Assembly: GCF_001040705.1 (NCBI RefSeq)
Contig: NZ_CVQP01000005.1
Coordinates: 723,477 to 787,476 of the forward strand
DNA from: Rhodococcus sp. RD6.2
GTDB lineage: Bacteria; Actinomycetota; Actinomycetes; Mycobacteriales; Mycobacteriaceae
Direction of reading: 5' to 3'
DNA length: 64,000 bases
Shown here one piece after another: positions 34,799-46,712 of this stretch. The notes beneath the pieces are model-generated. The model searched no databases, had not been told where the DNA came from, and saw nothing but the letters and a program-made list of their open reading frames with translations. The position numbers and the translations under genes are program-made. The first letter of the stretch is position 1, and each line of letters starts with the position of its first letter.

Positions 34799-36250
34799 AT
34801 GACCGACAACACCTCCTCGACCGCGCGTGCCCAGATCGGCGTCACCGGACTTGCCGTGATGGGCTCGAACATTGCCCGCAACTTCGCCCGCCACGGACAC
34901 ACGGTCGCGCTGCACAACCGCAGTGTCGCCAAGACCGATGCCTTGATCGCCGAGCACGGCGACGAGGGTGACTTCGTTCGGACCGAGACCGTCGACGAGT
35001 TCGTCGCGGCGCTGCAGCGCCCGCGCCGTGTCCTGATCATGGTGAAGGCCGGTGAGGCCACCGACGCGGTGATCGAGGAGCTCGCGGCGGCGATGGAGCC
35101 GGGCGACATCATCATCGATGGCGGAAATGCCTTGTACACGGACACGATTCGCCGCGAAGCGTCGCTGCGTGAGCGTGGACTGCACTTCGTCGGCGCCGGC
35201 ATCTCCGGTGGCGAGGAGGGCGCGTTGAACGGTCCGTCGATCATGCCGGGCGGACCGAAGGAGTCGTACGAGTCGCTCGGACCCCTGCTCGAGTCGGTTG
35301 CGGCGGTCGTCGACGGCACGCCGTGCTGCACGCACATCGGGCCGGACGGTGCCGGTCACTTCGTGAAGATGGTGCACAACGGCATCGAGTACGCCGACAT
35401 GCAGTTGATCGGCGAGGCGTACCACCTGTTCCGGGACGCGCTCGGCTACGACGCCGGACAGGTCGCGAAGGTGTTCGCGGAGTGGAACACCGGCGAACTG
35501 GAGTCGTACCTGATCGAGATCACCGCGGAGGTGCTCTCACAGGTGGATGCGAAGACGGGGCAGCCCCTCGTCGACGTCATCGTGGATGCGGCGGAGCAGA
35601 AGGGCACGGGCCGCTGGACGGTGAAGTCTGCGCTCGACCTCGGTGTCCCGGTGACGGGTATCGCCGAGGCCGTGTTCGCGCGCGCACTGTCGGGATCGCG
35701 GGAACAGCGCGCCGCCGCGAAGGGTCTCGCGTCCGGTTCGCTGGGCGGCAAGCCCACGGATGCGGAGCAGTTCACCGAGGACATCCGCCGGGCGCTGTAC
35801 GCGTCGAAGATCGTCGCGTACGCGCAGGGCTTCGACCAGATCCGCGCGGGCAGCGTCGAGTACAACTGGGATCTCACCCCCGGCGACATGGCGACGATCT
35901 GGCGCGGCGGCTGCATCATCCGGGCCCGGTTCCTGAACCGGATCAAGGAGGCGTACGACACGAACCCCGATCTGACGTCGCTGATCGTCGAGCCGTACTT
36001 CAAGGACGCGATCGAGAACGCGATCGATTCGTGGCGTCGCGTCGTCGTGACCGCGACGACGCTGGGTATCCCGGTCCCGGCGTTCTCCTCGTCGCTGTCG
36101 TACTACGACGGCCTGCGCGCGGAGCGTCTCCCGGCGGCACTGACGCAGGGGCAGCGCGACTTCTTCGGCGCGCACACCTACGAGCGCACGGATCGTCCGG
36201 GCAAGTTCCACACCCTCTGGAGCGGTGACCGCAGCGAGGTCGAGGCCTGA
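34799..36250 (+). CDS. gnd: 6-phosphogluconate dehydrogenase, decarboxylating
   Basis: The 483-residue enzyme converts 6-phosphogluconate to ribulose 5-phosphate and CO2 with NADP+, in the oxidative pentose phosphate pathway. The N-terminal Rossmann motif is VTGLAVMGSNIARNF with LHNRS for NADP. The substrate-binding signature is GAGISGGEEGALNGPSIMPG, with the catalytic Lys and Glu in HFVKMVHNGIEYADMQ. The all-helical C-terminal domain ends in GQRDFFGAHTYERTD. I chose the ATG at 34799; AGGGA lies about 10 nt upstream. The long decarboxylating class matches Rv1844c (gnd1). It is monocistronic, with terminators on both sides. Confidence 0.95.
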   Translation: MTDNTSSTARAQIGVTGLAVMGSNIARNFARHGHTVALHNRSVAKTDALIAEHGDEGDFVRTETVDEFVAALQRPRRVLIMVKAGEATDAVIEELAAAMEPGDIIIDGGNALYTDTIRREASLRERGLHFVGAGISGGEEGALNGPSIMPGGPKESYESLGPLLESVAAVVDGTPCCTHIGPDGAGHFVKMVHNGIEYADMQLIGEAYHLFRDALGYDAGQVAKVFAEWNTGELESYLIEITAEVLSQVDAKTGQPLVDVIVDAAEQKGTGRWTVKSALDLGVPVTGIAEAVFARALSGSREQRAAAKGLASGSLGGKPTDAEQFTEDIRRALYASKIVAYAQGFDQIRAGSVEYNWDLTPGDMATIWRGGCIIRARFLNRIKEAYDTNPDLTSLIVEPYFKDAIENAIDSWRRVVVTATTLGIPVPAFSSSLSYYDGLRAERLPAALTQGQRDFFGAHTYERTDRPGKFHTLWSGDRSEVEA

Positions 36251-36255
36251 GTTCG

Positions 36256-36299
36256 CCGCATGCCGGTGGCGGTTCGCAGGAGCCGCCACCGGGATGCGG
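36256..36299 (+). terminator. Terminator after gnd
   Basis: A hairpin of 17 paired positions with one G-G mismatch (36256-36272 with 36283-36299; inner stem CCGGTGGCGG/CCGCCACCGG) lies 6 bp after the gnd stop. Confidence 0.75.
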
Positions 36300-36359
36300 G
36301 GCCGCTGGTGCCGGGTCCACGGCGGTGGGAGACTGGGAGGCGTCGTCTAGCCGGGGGCT

Positions 36360-37835
36360 GTGGTGGATCCGAGCGAACGATCCCAGGGTGCGGTACCGGA
36401 GGTCTGCGACGTCTGCATCGTCGGGCCGGGTATCGCGGGACTGAATGCCCTTTTTGCGGCGAGCCGCCACCTGACTCGAGATCAGCGGGTCATCCTGGTC
36501 GAGCGCAGGGAGCGGGTCGGCGGCATGTGGGTGGACACCTACCCGTACGTTCGCCTGCACCAGCCCCATGGTCTGTTCACCGTCGGGAACATCCCGTGGC
36601 AGCTGGACCGGAACCGCTCCCACCTCGCCACCAAGGCGGAGGTCCTCGACCATTTCGAGCACTGTCTCGACGTGCTGCGGGGCCGGGTTCGGATCGACGA
36701 GCGGTTCGGGTGGTCGTTCGAGTCCGCCGACGAGTCCGCGGACGGGGTCGAGGTCGTCTGCTCGTCGGGTGACGGTCGGCGCCTGACGATCCGGGCGACA
36801 AATCTGATCAAGGCTTTCGGGCTCGACGTCACGCGGAACGCCCCGCTGACCGTGTCGAGTTCGCGTGTCCGGTCCGTCTCGCCCGACGGCTGCGACGTGC
36901 GGCAGGGCGACATGCGCGCGTCCACCGCCCCGGTCTGGGTGATCGGCGGCGGTAAGACGGGCATGGACACGGTGCACACCCTCGTCACCGAGTACCCCGG
37001 GCGGGAGGTGAACCTCGTGGCGGGATCGGGCACCTACTTCGTTCGTCGCGACTGGGCGTTCCCGGTCGGCGCCCGGCGGTGGTGGCGCGGGCCGCTTCCG
37101 GACGCGGTGGCGGCCGACGCCGCCCGCCGATTCGACGGGACGAACGAGGTGGAAGTGGCGGCGTGGTATCGCACCACCCACGGTATCGACGTCACCGGCG
37201 CGGCCAGCAACTTCGTGCTGGGGGTGCTGTCGGAAGCGGAGAGCGACACGATCACGTCCGGCCTGGGCGCCGTGTACATGGACCACTTCGTCGACGCGGT
37301 CGATCGGGACGGTGCCACCGACGTGGTGCTCCGAAGCGGGGCACGAAAAGCGATCGAACCGGGCAGCTGGATCGTGAACTGCACCGGCTACGTCAGGATC
37401 GACGCCCCCTACGAGCCGTACGTGTCCCCGGGTGGGCGTGTGGTGACGATCCAGCCCCGGTCCGCAATCATGCACCTGCCCGGCTTCATGGGCTACTACC
37501 TGACGCACCTGTTGATGTCGGGGAAGGCCACGACCGTTCCCCTCTACGAACTCGACTGGAAGGGACTGCTCGACGGCGGCGGCAAACCCGCGTTCAGCTA
37601 CGCGGTGATGGCATTGGCGATGTACAACCTCGGGCTGCTGGCAGATGCCCTGCCCGGCCGTGTCTTCCGCGACTGCGGCCTCGACTTCGACCGTTGGTAT
37701 CCGGCGCCCCGCCGACTGGCCGGGCAGGCGCGGTTCGCGGCCACCAGCCACCGCGACCGCAACCACCATCGCCGGACGCTGGATACGATCCGGGGGCGCT
37801 TCGGCATTCGGTGCGGCCCGCTCGTCGAGGCGTGA
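36360..37835 (+). CDS. FAD-dependent flavoprotein monooxygenase-like enzyme
   Basis: The 491-residue protein has an N-terminal FAD-binding Rossmann motif, CIVGPGIAGLNALFA (about 19-33), and the FMO/BVMO-like segment ERRERVGGMWVDTYPYVRLH, in which G-G-x-W is the usual flavin-site signature. A second nucleotide motif, VWVIGGGKTGMDTVHTL (about 192-208), should bind NADPH. The middle His/Trp-rich part (GTYFVRRDWAFPVGARRWW) is not familiar. It may oxygenate a small organic substrate, which is not known. Start GTG 36360 follows GGGGG. It stands alone between gnd and the convergent DUF4262 gene. Confidence 0.8.
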   Translation: MVDPSERSQGAVPEVCDVCIVGPGIAGLNALFAASRHLTRDQRVILVERRERVGGMWVDTYPYVRLHQPHGLFTVGNIPWQLDRNRSHLATKAEVLDHFEHCLDVLRGRVRIDERFGWSFESADESADGVEVVCSSGDGRRLTIRATNLIKAFGLDVTRNAPLTVSSSRVRSVSPDGCDVRQGDMRASTAPVWVIGGGKTGMDTVHTLVTEYPGREVNLVAGSGTYFVRRDWAFPVGARRWWRGPLPDAVAADAARRFDGTNEVEVAAWYRTTHGIDVTGAASNFVLGVLSEAESDTITSGLGAVYMDHFVDAVDRDGATDVVLRSGARKAIEPGSWIVNCTGYVRIDAPYEPYVSPGGRVVTIQPRSAIMHLPGFMGYYLTHLLMSGKATTVPLYELDWKGLLDGGGKPAFSYAVMALAMYNLGLLADALPGRVFRDCGLDFDRWYPAPRRLAGQARFAATSHRDRNHHRRTLDTIRGRFGIRCGPLVEA

Positions 37836-37858
37836 GTGCAGATCGATGATCGGGCGTG

Positions 37859-38338
37859 TCACGGAGCCCCGGTCCCGTTGCGCGGCGGTCCGAGTAGCGG
37901 CTGCACGATGGTCGAGTCCTCCGCCCCTTCCCACGGCAACAGCCCCCGGCAGTCGGCCCACACCGCCTGCAGTGCGCGGATGCGTCCGTACATCGCGACG
38001 GCGCCGAGCAGCCAGGACTCACATTCGCGCACCTCGACGAGGTACACGTCGAGCCCGCCCGCGGTGTGCCGGTCGCCGGGCCGCAGGTCGAGTCCGCTCG
38101 CCTGCCACGATCCGAGGTCGTTGAGCACCTGCGCGGACTGGTCGGCGACCCGTCCGGTGACCACCAGTTCGGGTAGCCCCTTCGCGGTGTGCCCCACCGA
38201 GTAGCAGTACGCGGGATACACGTCGTATTCGTCGATGCCGGACTGCACGTACTGCAGCGCCCAGCCGTGCCGGCGAATACTGCGCCGCAGGTCCCGCTCC
38301 ATCTGCGCCGCCGATTTGCCGTCACACATCTCGCACAT
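37859..38338 (-). CDS. DUF4262-domain protein
   Basis: The 159-residue protein starts with MCEMCDGKSAAQMERDL, then the DUF4262 core: SIRRHGWALQYVQSG, PAYCYSVGHTAKGLPELVVT, and LLGAVAMYGRIRALQAVWAD. The N-terminal CxxC may bind a metal. The function of DUF4262 is unknown. The ATG at 38338 was chosen with GGGGGAG upstream; the frame extends 22 codons further without a start signal. It converges on the FAD enzyme gene. Confidence 0.85.
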   Translation of the reverse strand: MCEMCDGKSAAQMERDLRRSIRRHGWALQYVQSGIDEYDVYPAYCYSVGHTAKGLPELVVTGRVADQSAQVLNDLGSWQASGLDLRPGDRHTAGGLDVYLVEVRECESWLLGAVAMYGRIRALQAVWADCRGLLPWEGAEDSTIVQPLLGPPRNGTGAP

Positions 38339-38475
38339 CCGTCTCCCCCTCCGCGATGACTTCGAAACAATGTTCGAACAGATGGTGCACGATCCCACCG
38401 ACACGATTGGCCGTCAGTGACACGCCCCGACCCGCGGTAGCCTCTACCTGCACCGATCGCGAGGAGTCCACCCGC

Positions 38476-39774
38476 ATGTCCACCTTCGCCGACCTCGGCC
38501 TGCCCACGACACTGGTGCAGTCCCTGCGCCGGGAGCACATCGTCGATCCGTTCCCGATCCAGTCACTGGTGATCCCCGACATCCTCGGCGGCGCCGACGT
38601 ACTCGGGCGCGGTCCGACCGGCTCCGGGAAGACCCTCGCGTTCGGATTGCCGATGTTGGTGCGGCTCAAGGGTGGTTTCAGCGCGCCGAAGCGGCCGCGC
38701 GGACTCGTCCTGGCACCGACGCGTGAGCTCGCGACGCAGATCGAGCGGGCACTCGACGAGTCGGCCCTCGCGGTCGGGATGCGGATCGCGTCGGCGACGG
38801 GCGGTGTCCCGACGAAGGGGCAGGCCGAGCGCCTCGCGCGCGGGGTCGATCTGCTCGTCGCGACCCCGGGCCGGCTGATCGACCTGCTGAACCAGGGCGC
38901 CGTCGCGCTCGACGACGTGGCCGTCACCGCCGTCGACGAGGCCGACCACATGGCGGAGATCGGGTTTCTGCCGCAGGTGACGGCGATCCTCGACCGCACC
39001 CCGGATTCCGGCCAGCGCCTGCTGTTCTCGGCAACCCTCGACGAGGACGTCCGGGCGCTCGTCGACCGCTACCTCACCGACCCGGTGACGCATGCGACGG
39101 CGTCCGCGGCGGCACCGGTGGCCCCGACCGATCATCACGTCCTGCTCGTCGACCGCGCCGACAAGGACGCGGTGGTCGCGCAGATCGCGTCGCGGACCGG
39201 CCGGACCCTGCTGTTCGTGCGTACCCAGCACGGCGTCGACCGTCTGGTCGCGCGGCTCGCGCAGGTGGGGGTGCGGGCGGGGACGCTGCACGGCGGGAAG
39301 TCGCAGGCGTTCCGCCGACACGCGTTGTCGGCGTTCACGTCCGGCGCGGTTCCGGTCCTGGTCGCCACCGACGTCGCCGCCCGCGGCATCCACGTCGACG
39401 ACATCTCGCTCGTCGTGCACGTCGATCCGCCCGCGGATCCCAAGGACTATCTGCACCGGGCCGGTCGCACCGCGCGCGCCGGTGCGGCGGGGACCGTGGT
39501 GACCCTCGCGACGGAGGACCAGCGCGCCGAGGTCGAGGCGATGACGGCGAAGGCGGGTGTCGGATCGAAGGGAGTACACGTCGCCCCCGGAGACCGCATC
39601 CTCGTCTCCCTCACCGGGGCCGCACGGCCGTCGGGTGTCCCGGTACCCGACGAGACCGCCCCCGCCCCCGAGTCGGCCCGGCCGACCCGTCCGACCGCAG
39701 GACGCAGCGGAGGGCCGCGCCGCGAACAGGCGGGCCGATCGCGGCGACAGCCGCCGCGGAGTAGGGGACGCTGA
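38476..39774 (+). CDS. DEAD-box RNA helicase
   Basis: The 432-residue protein is a short DEAD-box helicase related to the one at 32477 but without the long repeat tail. Visible motifs are Q (PFPIQSLVIP), I (GPTGSGKT), Ia (PTRELAT), II as DEAD in AVDEADHMAE, III SAT in LFSATLDED and VI HRAGRTARAG. The C-terminal 60 residues are Pro/Arg-rich. GAGGAG precedes the ATG at 38476 by 9 nt. It is followed 5 bp later by a transporter gene, with which it may be cotranscribed. Likely role: unwinding structured RNA in cold or ribosome assembly. Confidence 0.93.
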   Translation: MSTFADLGLPTTLVQSLRREHIVDPFPIQSLVIPDILGGADVLGRGPTGSGKTLAFGLPMLVRLKGGFSAPKRPRGLVLAPTRELATQIERALDESALAVGMRIASATGGVPTKGQAERLARGVDLLVATPGRLIDLLNQGAVALDDVAVTAVDEADHMAEIGFLPQVTAILDRTPDSGQRLLFSATLDEDVRALVDRYLTDPVTHATASAAAPVAPTDHHVLLVDRADKDAVVAQIASRTGRTLLFVRTQHGVDRLVARLAQVGVRAGTLHGGKSQAFRRHALSAFTSGAVPVLVATDVAARGIHVDDISLVVHVDPPADPKDYLHRAGRTARAGAAGTVVTLATEDQRAEVEAMTAKAGVGSKGVHVAPGDRILVSLTGAARPSGVPVPDETAPAPESARPTRPTAGRSGGPRREQAGRSRRQPPRSRGR

Positions 39775-39779
39775 ACTCC

Positions 39780-40679
39780 ATGACCGACCTGCCGCTGCTG
39801 GCCGTCCTGTGTGCACTCGTGGGCGCACTGCTGTTCGCGATCGGGTCGGTCGCGCAGCAGTCCGCGGCGGCAGGTGTCGACGAGGGTGATGCTCTGATCG
39901 GCGAGCTGATCCGGTCGCCGCGCTGGTGGGTCGGGGTCGGCGGCGACGTCGGCGGCTACGCGTTCCAGGCGACCGCACTCGGTCTGGGGTCGGTGCTGGT
40001 GGTGCAGCCGCTGATCGTGAGCACACTGCTGTTCGCGTTGCCGCTGTCGGCGAGGTTCGCGGGTACCCGGATGTCCGCGAAGACCTGGCTGACGGCGATC
40101 GCGTTGGCGTCCTCGCTGGTGGTGTTCCTGACGGTCGGCAACCCGACCGAGGGCGCCGCCACGGCGACCTTGCGGCACTGGGCGTTGCCGTTGGCCCTGG
40201 TGGTCGGGGCGTGCGTGGTCGCGGTGGTCGTCGCCGGGACCCGAGTTCCGGCGGGTGCGCGGGCATTGCTGCTCGGAGCGGCGTGCGGTGGCCTGTACGG
40301 GGTCGCGGTGGCGTTGACGAAACCGGTGATCGACGATCTGGAGCACGGCCCCGTCGCGGTGGTGACCGGGTGGGAGCCGTGGGCGCTCGTCGCGGCCGGG
40401 GTGGCCGGGTTCTACCTGCAGCAGCGTGCGTTCCAGGCGGGGTCGCTGGCCGCGTCGCTGCCCGCCATCACGATCGGCGAACCGCTCGTCGCGTCCTACC
40501 TCGGGTTCACGGTGCTCGACGAGCGACTCCGGGTGCAGGGCGCAGGCCTCGTCGTCGTCGCGGCGTCGGTCGCCGTGATGATCTGGGCGACGATCGCGCT
40601 GTCGCGGTCCCAGGCGCAGTCGACGCCTGCCGCGGCCCTCGGGGACTCGGGGACATCCGGCGCGGCGGTGTCGCCGTAA
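39780..40679 (+). CDS. DMT-superfamily membrane transporter
   Basis: The 299-residue protein has nine or ten hydrophobic helices and an internal repeat layout typical of the drug/metabolite transporter (EamA-like) superfamily. Two helices end in the family-like ITIGEPLVASYLGFTVLDER motif near the C-terminus. The N-terminal half contains VAQQSAAAGVDEG after the first helix. The substrate is unknown; mycobacterial relatives are annotated only as membrane proteins. It begins 5 bp after the helicase stop. Confidence 0.8.
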   Translation: MTDLPLLAVLCALVGALLFAIGSVAQQSAAAGVDEGDALIGELIRSPRWWVGVGGDVGGYAFQATALGLGSVLVVQPLIVSTLLFALPLSARFAGTRMSAKTWLTAIALASSLVVFLTVGNPTEGAATATLRHWALPLALVVGACVVAVVVAGTRVPAGARALLLGAACGGLYGVAVALTKPVIDDLEHGPVAVVTGWEPWALVAAGVAGFYLQQRAFQAGSLAASLPAITIGEPLVASYLGFTVLDERLRVQGAGLVVVAASVAVMIWATIALSRSQAQSTPAAALGDSGTSGAAVSP

Positions 40680-40707
40680 CGGGCAGCCAGGCGTTTAGCC
40701 TTGCGCA

Positions 40708-43087
<2,380 letters not shown>

Positions 43088-43204
43088 CCCGCCGCGACTG
43101 TGGCGCACGTCGCGGTTGCCCGTTTCCGGCGCCGCGGCCGGTAGAATGGCCGTCTCCAGTTAGGTGTGCGCCCGGCACGATCCGGGCACGACGAAAGGAT
43201 CAAG

Positions 43205-43336
43205 GTGCCCGAGGCACCCGAATCGGCGCATGACGCCGACTCCGGCGACGACAGCAGTTCCACGACGGAGGGCTCCTCTACCGAGCCGGGTGACAAACCC
43301 GGCGGCCCCACCCCGACCCCTCCCGGGCGGCGATAG
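43205..43336 (+). CDS. Small acidic, disordered 43-residue protein
   Basis: GTG at 43205 preceded by AAAGGA opens a 43-codon frame ending 3 nt before the ATG of the CNNM gene. The product (VPEAPESAHDADSGDDSSS, then PGDKPGGPTPTPPGRR) is acidic, then Pro/Gly-rich, and has no fold or membrane segment. A -10-like TAGAAT at 43142-43147 may be the operon promoter. The tight spacing suggests translational coupling to the CNNM gene. It might be a leader or a partner of the membrane proteins, or have no function. Confidence 0.5.
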   Translation: MPEAPESAHDADSGDDSSSTTEGSSTEPGDKPGGPTPTPPGRR

Positions 43337-43339
43337 ACG

Positions 43340-44734
43340 ATGCAGATCGCAGTAACCATCGTCAGCCTGCTCGGGTTTTTCGCCCTGACCGCGGGCACCG
43401 CCGTGTTCGTGGCCGCGGAATTCTCCCTGACCGCGCTCGAACGCAGCACCGTCGACGCCCACGCCCGCGACGGCGACCGGCGCGCACGACAGGTTCAGCG
43501 GGCGCACCGCACCCTGTCCTTCCAACTGTCCGGCGCGCAGCTGGGCATCACCATCACGACACTGGCCACCGGTTACATCGCCGAGCCGGTCCTCGCGAAA
43601 CTGATCACCCCGATCCTGACGGCCATCGGCGTCTCGACGTCGGTGGCGTCGGGGATCTCGTTGGTGCTGGCCCTGGTCCTGGCGACCTCGCTGTCGATGA
43701 TCTTCGGTGAACTCGTCCCCAAGAACCTCGCGATCGCGCACCCCCTGGCGACGGCGCGCGCGACGGCGGGCCCGCAGGCCTGGTTCTCGACGGTGTTCCG
43801 GTGGGCGATCAACGGTCTCAACGGCGCCGCGAACTGGGTGGTTCGCCGTCTCGGGGTCGAACCCGCCGAGGAGTTGCGGTCGGCGCGGTCGCCGCAGGAA
43901 CTGGGGTCGCTGGTACGCAACAGCGCCCGCAGCGGCACCCTCGACCCCGGCACCGCGCTGCTCGTGGACCGGTCGCTGCGTTTCGGTGAGCGCACGGCGG
44001 AGGAACTGATGACGCCGCGGGTCAAGATCGAGACCCTCGAACTGCACGACACCGTCGCCGACCTGCTCGACGTCGCGTCCCGGACCGGGTTCTCCCGCTT
44101 CCCCGTGGTCGACGGCGACCTCGACGACACGGTGGGCGTGGTGCACGTCAAGCAGGCGTTCACCGTGCCCGCATCCGCCCGTGCGACGACCACGCTGATG
44201 GTCCTCGCGAAGAAGGTGCCGGTGGTGCCGTCGAGCCTGGACGGCGACGCGTTGATGGAACGGGTCCGGTCGGACGGCATGCAGGTGGCGCTCGTCGTCG
44301 ACGAGTACGGCGGCACGGCAGGCGTGGTGACGATGGAGGACCTCATCGAGGAGATCGTCGGTGACGTCCGAGACGAGCACGACGACACGGAGATCGACGT
44401 GCAGCGCCAGGGTGACAGCTGGATCTGCGCAGGTCTGTTGCGGATCGACGAGATCCGGCACGCCACCGGCTACGCCGCACCGGAAGGCGAGTACGACACG
44501 ATCGGTGGACTCGTCCTCGAACGCCTGGGGCGGATCCCCGAGGTCGGCGACGAGGTGGAACTGCCCGCACCCGACGGGTCCGACACCCATCCCGGTGTCG
44601 GGAACGGCGGCTGGCTCGCCCGCGTCGCCGCGATGGACGGGCGCCGCATCGACCGGGTCGTGCTGACCCCGGTCCCCGCGGAGGCCCTCGCCGCGCACCG
44701 GACCCGCACCGCCGAGGAGTCCGACGATGAATGA
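43340..44734 (+). CDS. CNNM/CBS-domain membrane protein (HlyC/CorC family), first of pair
   Basis: The 464-residue protein has an N-terminal CNNM (DUF21) transmembrane domain (about 1-140; [32 protein letters not shown]), a CBS pair (about 200-330; [40 protein letters not shown]) and a C-terminal CorC_HlyC domain (about 345-430). CNNM proteins are linked to magnesium and other divalent-metal export. The gene overlaps the second CNNM gene by 8 bp, so the two proteins probably work together, as with Rv1842c and Rv1841c. Confidence 0.92.
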   Translation: MQIAVTIVSLLGFFALTAGTAVFVAAEFSLTALERSTVDAHARDGDRRARQVQRAHRTLSFQLSGAQLGITITTLATGYIAEPVLAKLITPILTAIGVSTSVASGISLVLALVLATSLSMIFGELVPKNLAIAHPLATARATAGPQAWFSTVFRWAINGLNGAANWVVRRLGVEPAEELRSARSPQELGSLVRNSARSGTLDPGTALLVDRSLRFGERTAEELMTPRVKIETLELHDTVADLLDVASRTGFSRFPVVDGDLDDTVGVVHVKQAFTVPASARATTTLMVLAKKVPVVPSSLDGDALMERVRSDGMQVALVVDEYGGTAGVVTMEDLIEEIVGDVRDEHDDTEIDVQRQGDSWICAGLLRIDEIRHATGYAAPEGEYDTIGGLVLERLGRIPEVGDEVELPAPDGSDTHPGVGNGGWLARVAAMDGRRIDRVVLTPVPAEALAAHRTRTAEESDDE

Positions 44735-45815
44735 CCTCTTCGCCGTCCTGCTGACGGTGCTGCTGCTCGGTGGCAACGCGTTCTTCGTCGCGGCCGAGTT
44801 CGCGTTGATCTCGGCTCGCCGCGACCGCCTCGAAGCGCTCGTCGCCCAGGGCAAGAAGCGGGCCGCCACGGTCATCCACGCGGGCGAACACCTGTCGCTG
44901 ATGCTGGCCGCGGCGCAGCTCGGCATCACGATCTGCTCGATCCTGCTCGGCCGGGTCGGTGAGCCGGCCATCGCGCACCTGATCGAGAAGCCCCTCGACT
45001 TGGTCGGCCTGCCCGACCAGCTGCTGCACCCGATCGCGTTCGCCATTGCGATGTCGCTGGTGGTGATCCTGCACATCCTGCTCGGCGAGATGGTCCCGAA
45101 GAACATCGCCATCGCAGGACCGGAGCGGGCGGCGATGCTGCTGGTCCCCGCGCACCTCGCGTTCATCAAACTGGCGAGGCCGCTCATCGCGTTCTACAAC
45201 TGGGCCGCGAACTCGGTGCTGCGGATGCTGCGGGTGCAACCGAAGGACGAACTCGACAGCACCGTCTCCGAGATCGAACTCACCGAGATGATCGGCGAGT
45301 CCCGCTCGGAGGGGCTGATCGACGAGGAGGAGCACCGCAGGCTCACGCAGGCGCTGCACACGACGGGCCGCACGGTCGCGGACGTGCTCATCCCCCTCGA
45401 CAAGGTGCGGACGGTGCCGCTGACGGACCGAGGCACGACGCTCGGCGCCATCGAGCGGGCCGTGGCGGAAACCGGCTACTCCCGCTACCCGGCCGCACTG
45501 CCCGACGGCTCGCTCGCCGGGTACCTGCACCTCAAGGACGTGCTCGACGAGGTGCTCGACGAGTCCGCGGGCCCGGACACCGTCGTGCCGCGCAGCGATG
45601 TGCGGCCATGGCCGCGATTGCAGATGCAGACTCCGCTCGACGAGGCACTGGCCGTGCTCCGGCGCGCGAGCAGTCACCTCGCGGAGATCGTCGACGCCGA
45701 CGACAACTGCCTCGGCATCGTCGCGCTCGAGGACCTGGTGGAGGAGTTCGTGGGCACCGTGCGGGACGGCACCCACCGGATTACCGACGCCGTCCCCGGG
45801 CAGCACACGTCGTGA
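44727..45815 (+). CDS. CNNM/CBS-domain membrane protein, second of pair
   Basis: The 362-residue protein is a CNNM domain (about 1-145; [39 protein letters not shown]) plus a CBS pair (about 205-350; [32 protein letters not shown]). It lacks the CorC_HlyC domain present in the first protein. The two genes overlap and their products may form a heterodimer in the membrane for divalent-metal transport. It overlaps the next gene's GTG (GTGA). Confidence 0.92.
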   Translation: MNDLFAVLLTVLLLGGNAFFVAAEFALISARRDRLEALVAQGKKRAATVIHAGEHLSLMLAAAQLGITICSILLGRVGEPAIAHLIEKPLDLVGLPDQLLHPIAFAIAMSLVVILHILLGEMVPKNIAIAGPERAAMLLVPAHLAFIKLARPLIAFYNWAANSVLRMLRVQPKDELDSTVSEIELTEMIGESRSEGLIDEEEHRRLTQALHTTGRTVADVLIPLDKVRTVPLTDRGTTLGAIERAVAETGYSRYPAALPDGSLAGYLHLKDVLDEVLDESAGPDTVVPRSDVRPWPRLQMQTPLDEALAVLRRASSHLAEIVDADDNCLGIVALEDLVEEFVGTVRDGTHRITDAVPGQHTS

Positions 45816-46702
45816 CGGCGCCGCAGCGGACGGCGCGCCGGACCGTCCTGTCCGAGGAGGACTGGACGGTCCGGCGCGACGCGCACCACGCGCGGGTCGA
45901 CGCGCTGATCGGCCCGCACCTGGGCAGGCAGGCGCGCGGCGTCTCCCATCCCGTCGTCGACTTCCTGTTCACGTACTACAGCCTCCGGCCCGCCCAGTTG
46001 CGGCGCTGGCATCCCGGCTTCGCGGTGGTGCTCGGAGGCGGGGCCGCCCGGCCGTACGCCGAGTACTCCGGGTACCGGGAGGTCGACGGCGGAGTCGGCG
46101 CGGATCCGGCGTTGCTGGAGCGTCGACGGACGATGCTGGAGTTCACCGAGGGGGTACTGGCAGGGACGGCGTCGCGGCCCGCTCAGCTCGGGTGCTTCGG
46201 CCTGCACGAGTGGGCGATGGTGTATCGCGGCGGCGCTGACGCCGTCCGGCATTCGGGGACGCCACTGCGGCTCGGCGCGGAGGGGACGGACGCGGTCGTC
46301 GAGTCGATGACACTGCGGTGCACCCACTACGATGCGTTCCGGTTCTTCACGCCGGACGCCGTGGGGCGCAACAACCTTCCGCTCTCCCGCGACGAGCAGT
46401 CGGAGCGTGAGCAGCCGGGCTGCCTGCATGCGGGCATGGACCTCTACAAGTGGTGCTACAAGTTGGTGCCGCTGGTCGACTCCGATCTGCTGCTGCGCTG
46501 CTTCGAGCACGCCATGGACGCACGGGAACTCGACATGCGGGCAAGCCCCTACGACCTGCTGGACCTCGGCTACGAGCCGGTGCCGATCGAGACCGCCGCG
46601 GGCCGAGCCGACTACGTGCGCGCGCAGCAGGCGCTCGCCGACCGGGCGGCGCCCCTGCGCGCCGAACTCCTGGCGCGCTGCCGGGAACTGCTGGGACGTT
46701 AG
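45812..46702 (+). CDS. Protein annotated in relatives as 3-methyladenine DNA glycosylase
   Basis: The 296-residue protein is alpha-helical and soluble. It has conserved-looking segments DFLFTYYSLRPAQLRRWHPG, LGCFGLHEWAMVYRG and CLHAGMDLYKWCYKLVPLVD, with several Trp, His and Cys residues. Actinobacterial homologues are commonly labelled 3-methyladenine DNA glycosylase, but no helix-hairpin-helix or AlkA/MPG motif is visible, so I regard that function as unproven. The GTG at 45812 overlaps the stop of the second CNNM gene. Confidence 0.6.
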   Translation: MTAPQRTARRTVLSEEDWTVRRDAHHARVDALIGPHLGRQARGVSHPVVDFLFTYYSLRPAQLRRWHPGFAVVLGGGAARPYAEYSGYREVDGGVGADPALLERRRTMLEFTEGVLAGTASRPAQLGCFGLHEWAMVYRGGADAVRHSGTPLRLGAEGTDAVVESMTLRCTHYDAFRFFTPDAVGRNNLPLSRDEQSEREQPGCLHAGMDLYKWCYKLVPLVDSDLLLRCFEHAMDARELDMRASPYDLLDLGYEPVPIETAAGRADYVRAQQALADRAAPLRAELLARCRELLGR

Positions 46703-46712
46703 GGTTGGGCGC

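Noticed and set aside
33176-35425. 749-codon reverse frame opposite the helicase repeat
   Set aside because: Its composition (runs of A, V, R and T) is that of antisense to the Arg/Gly repeat tail and gnd.
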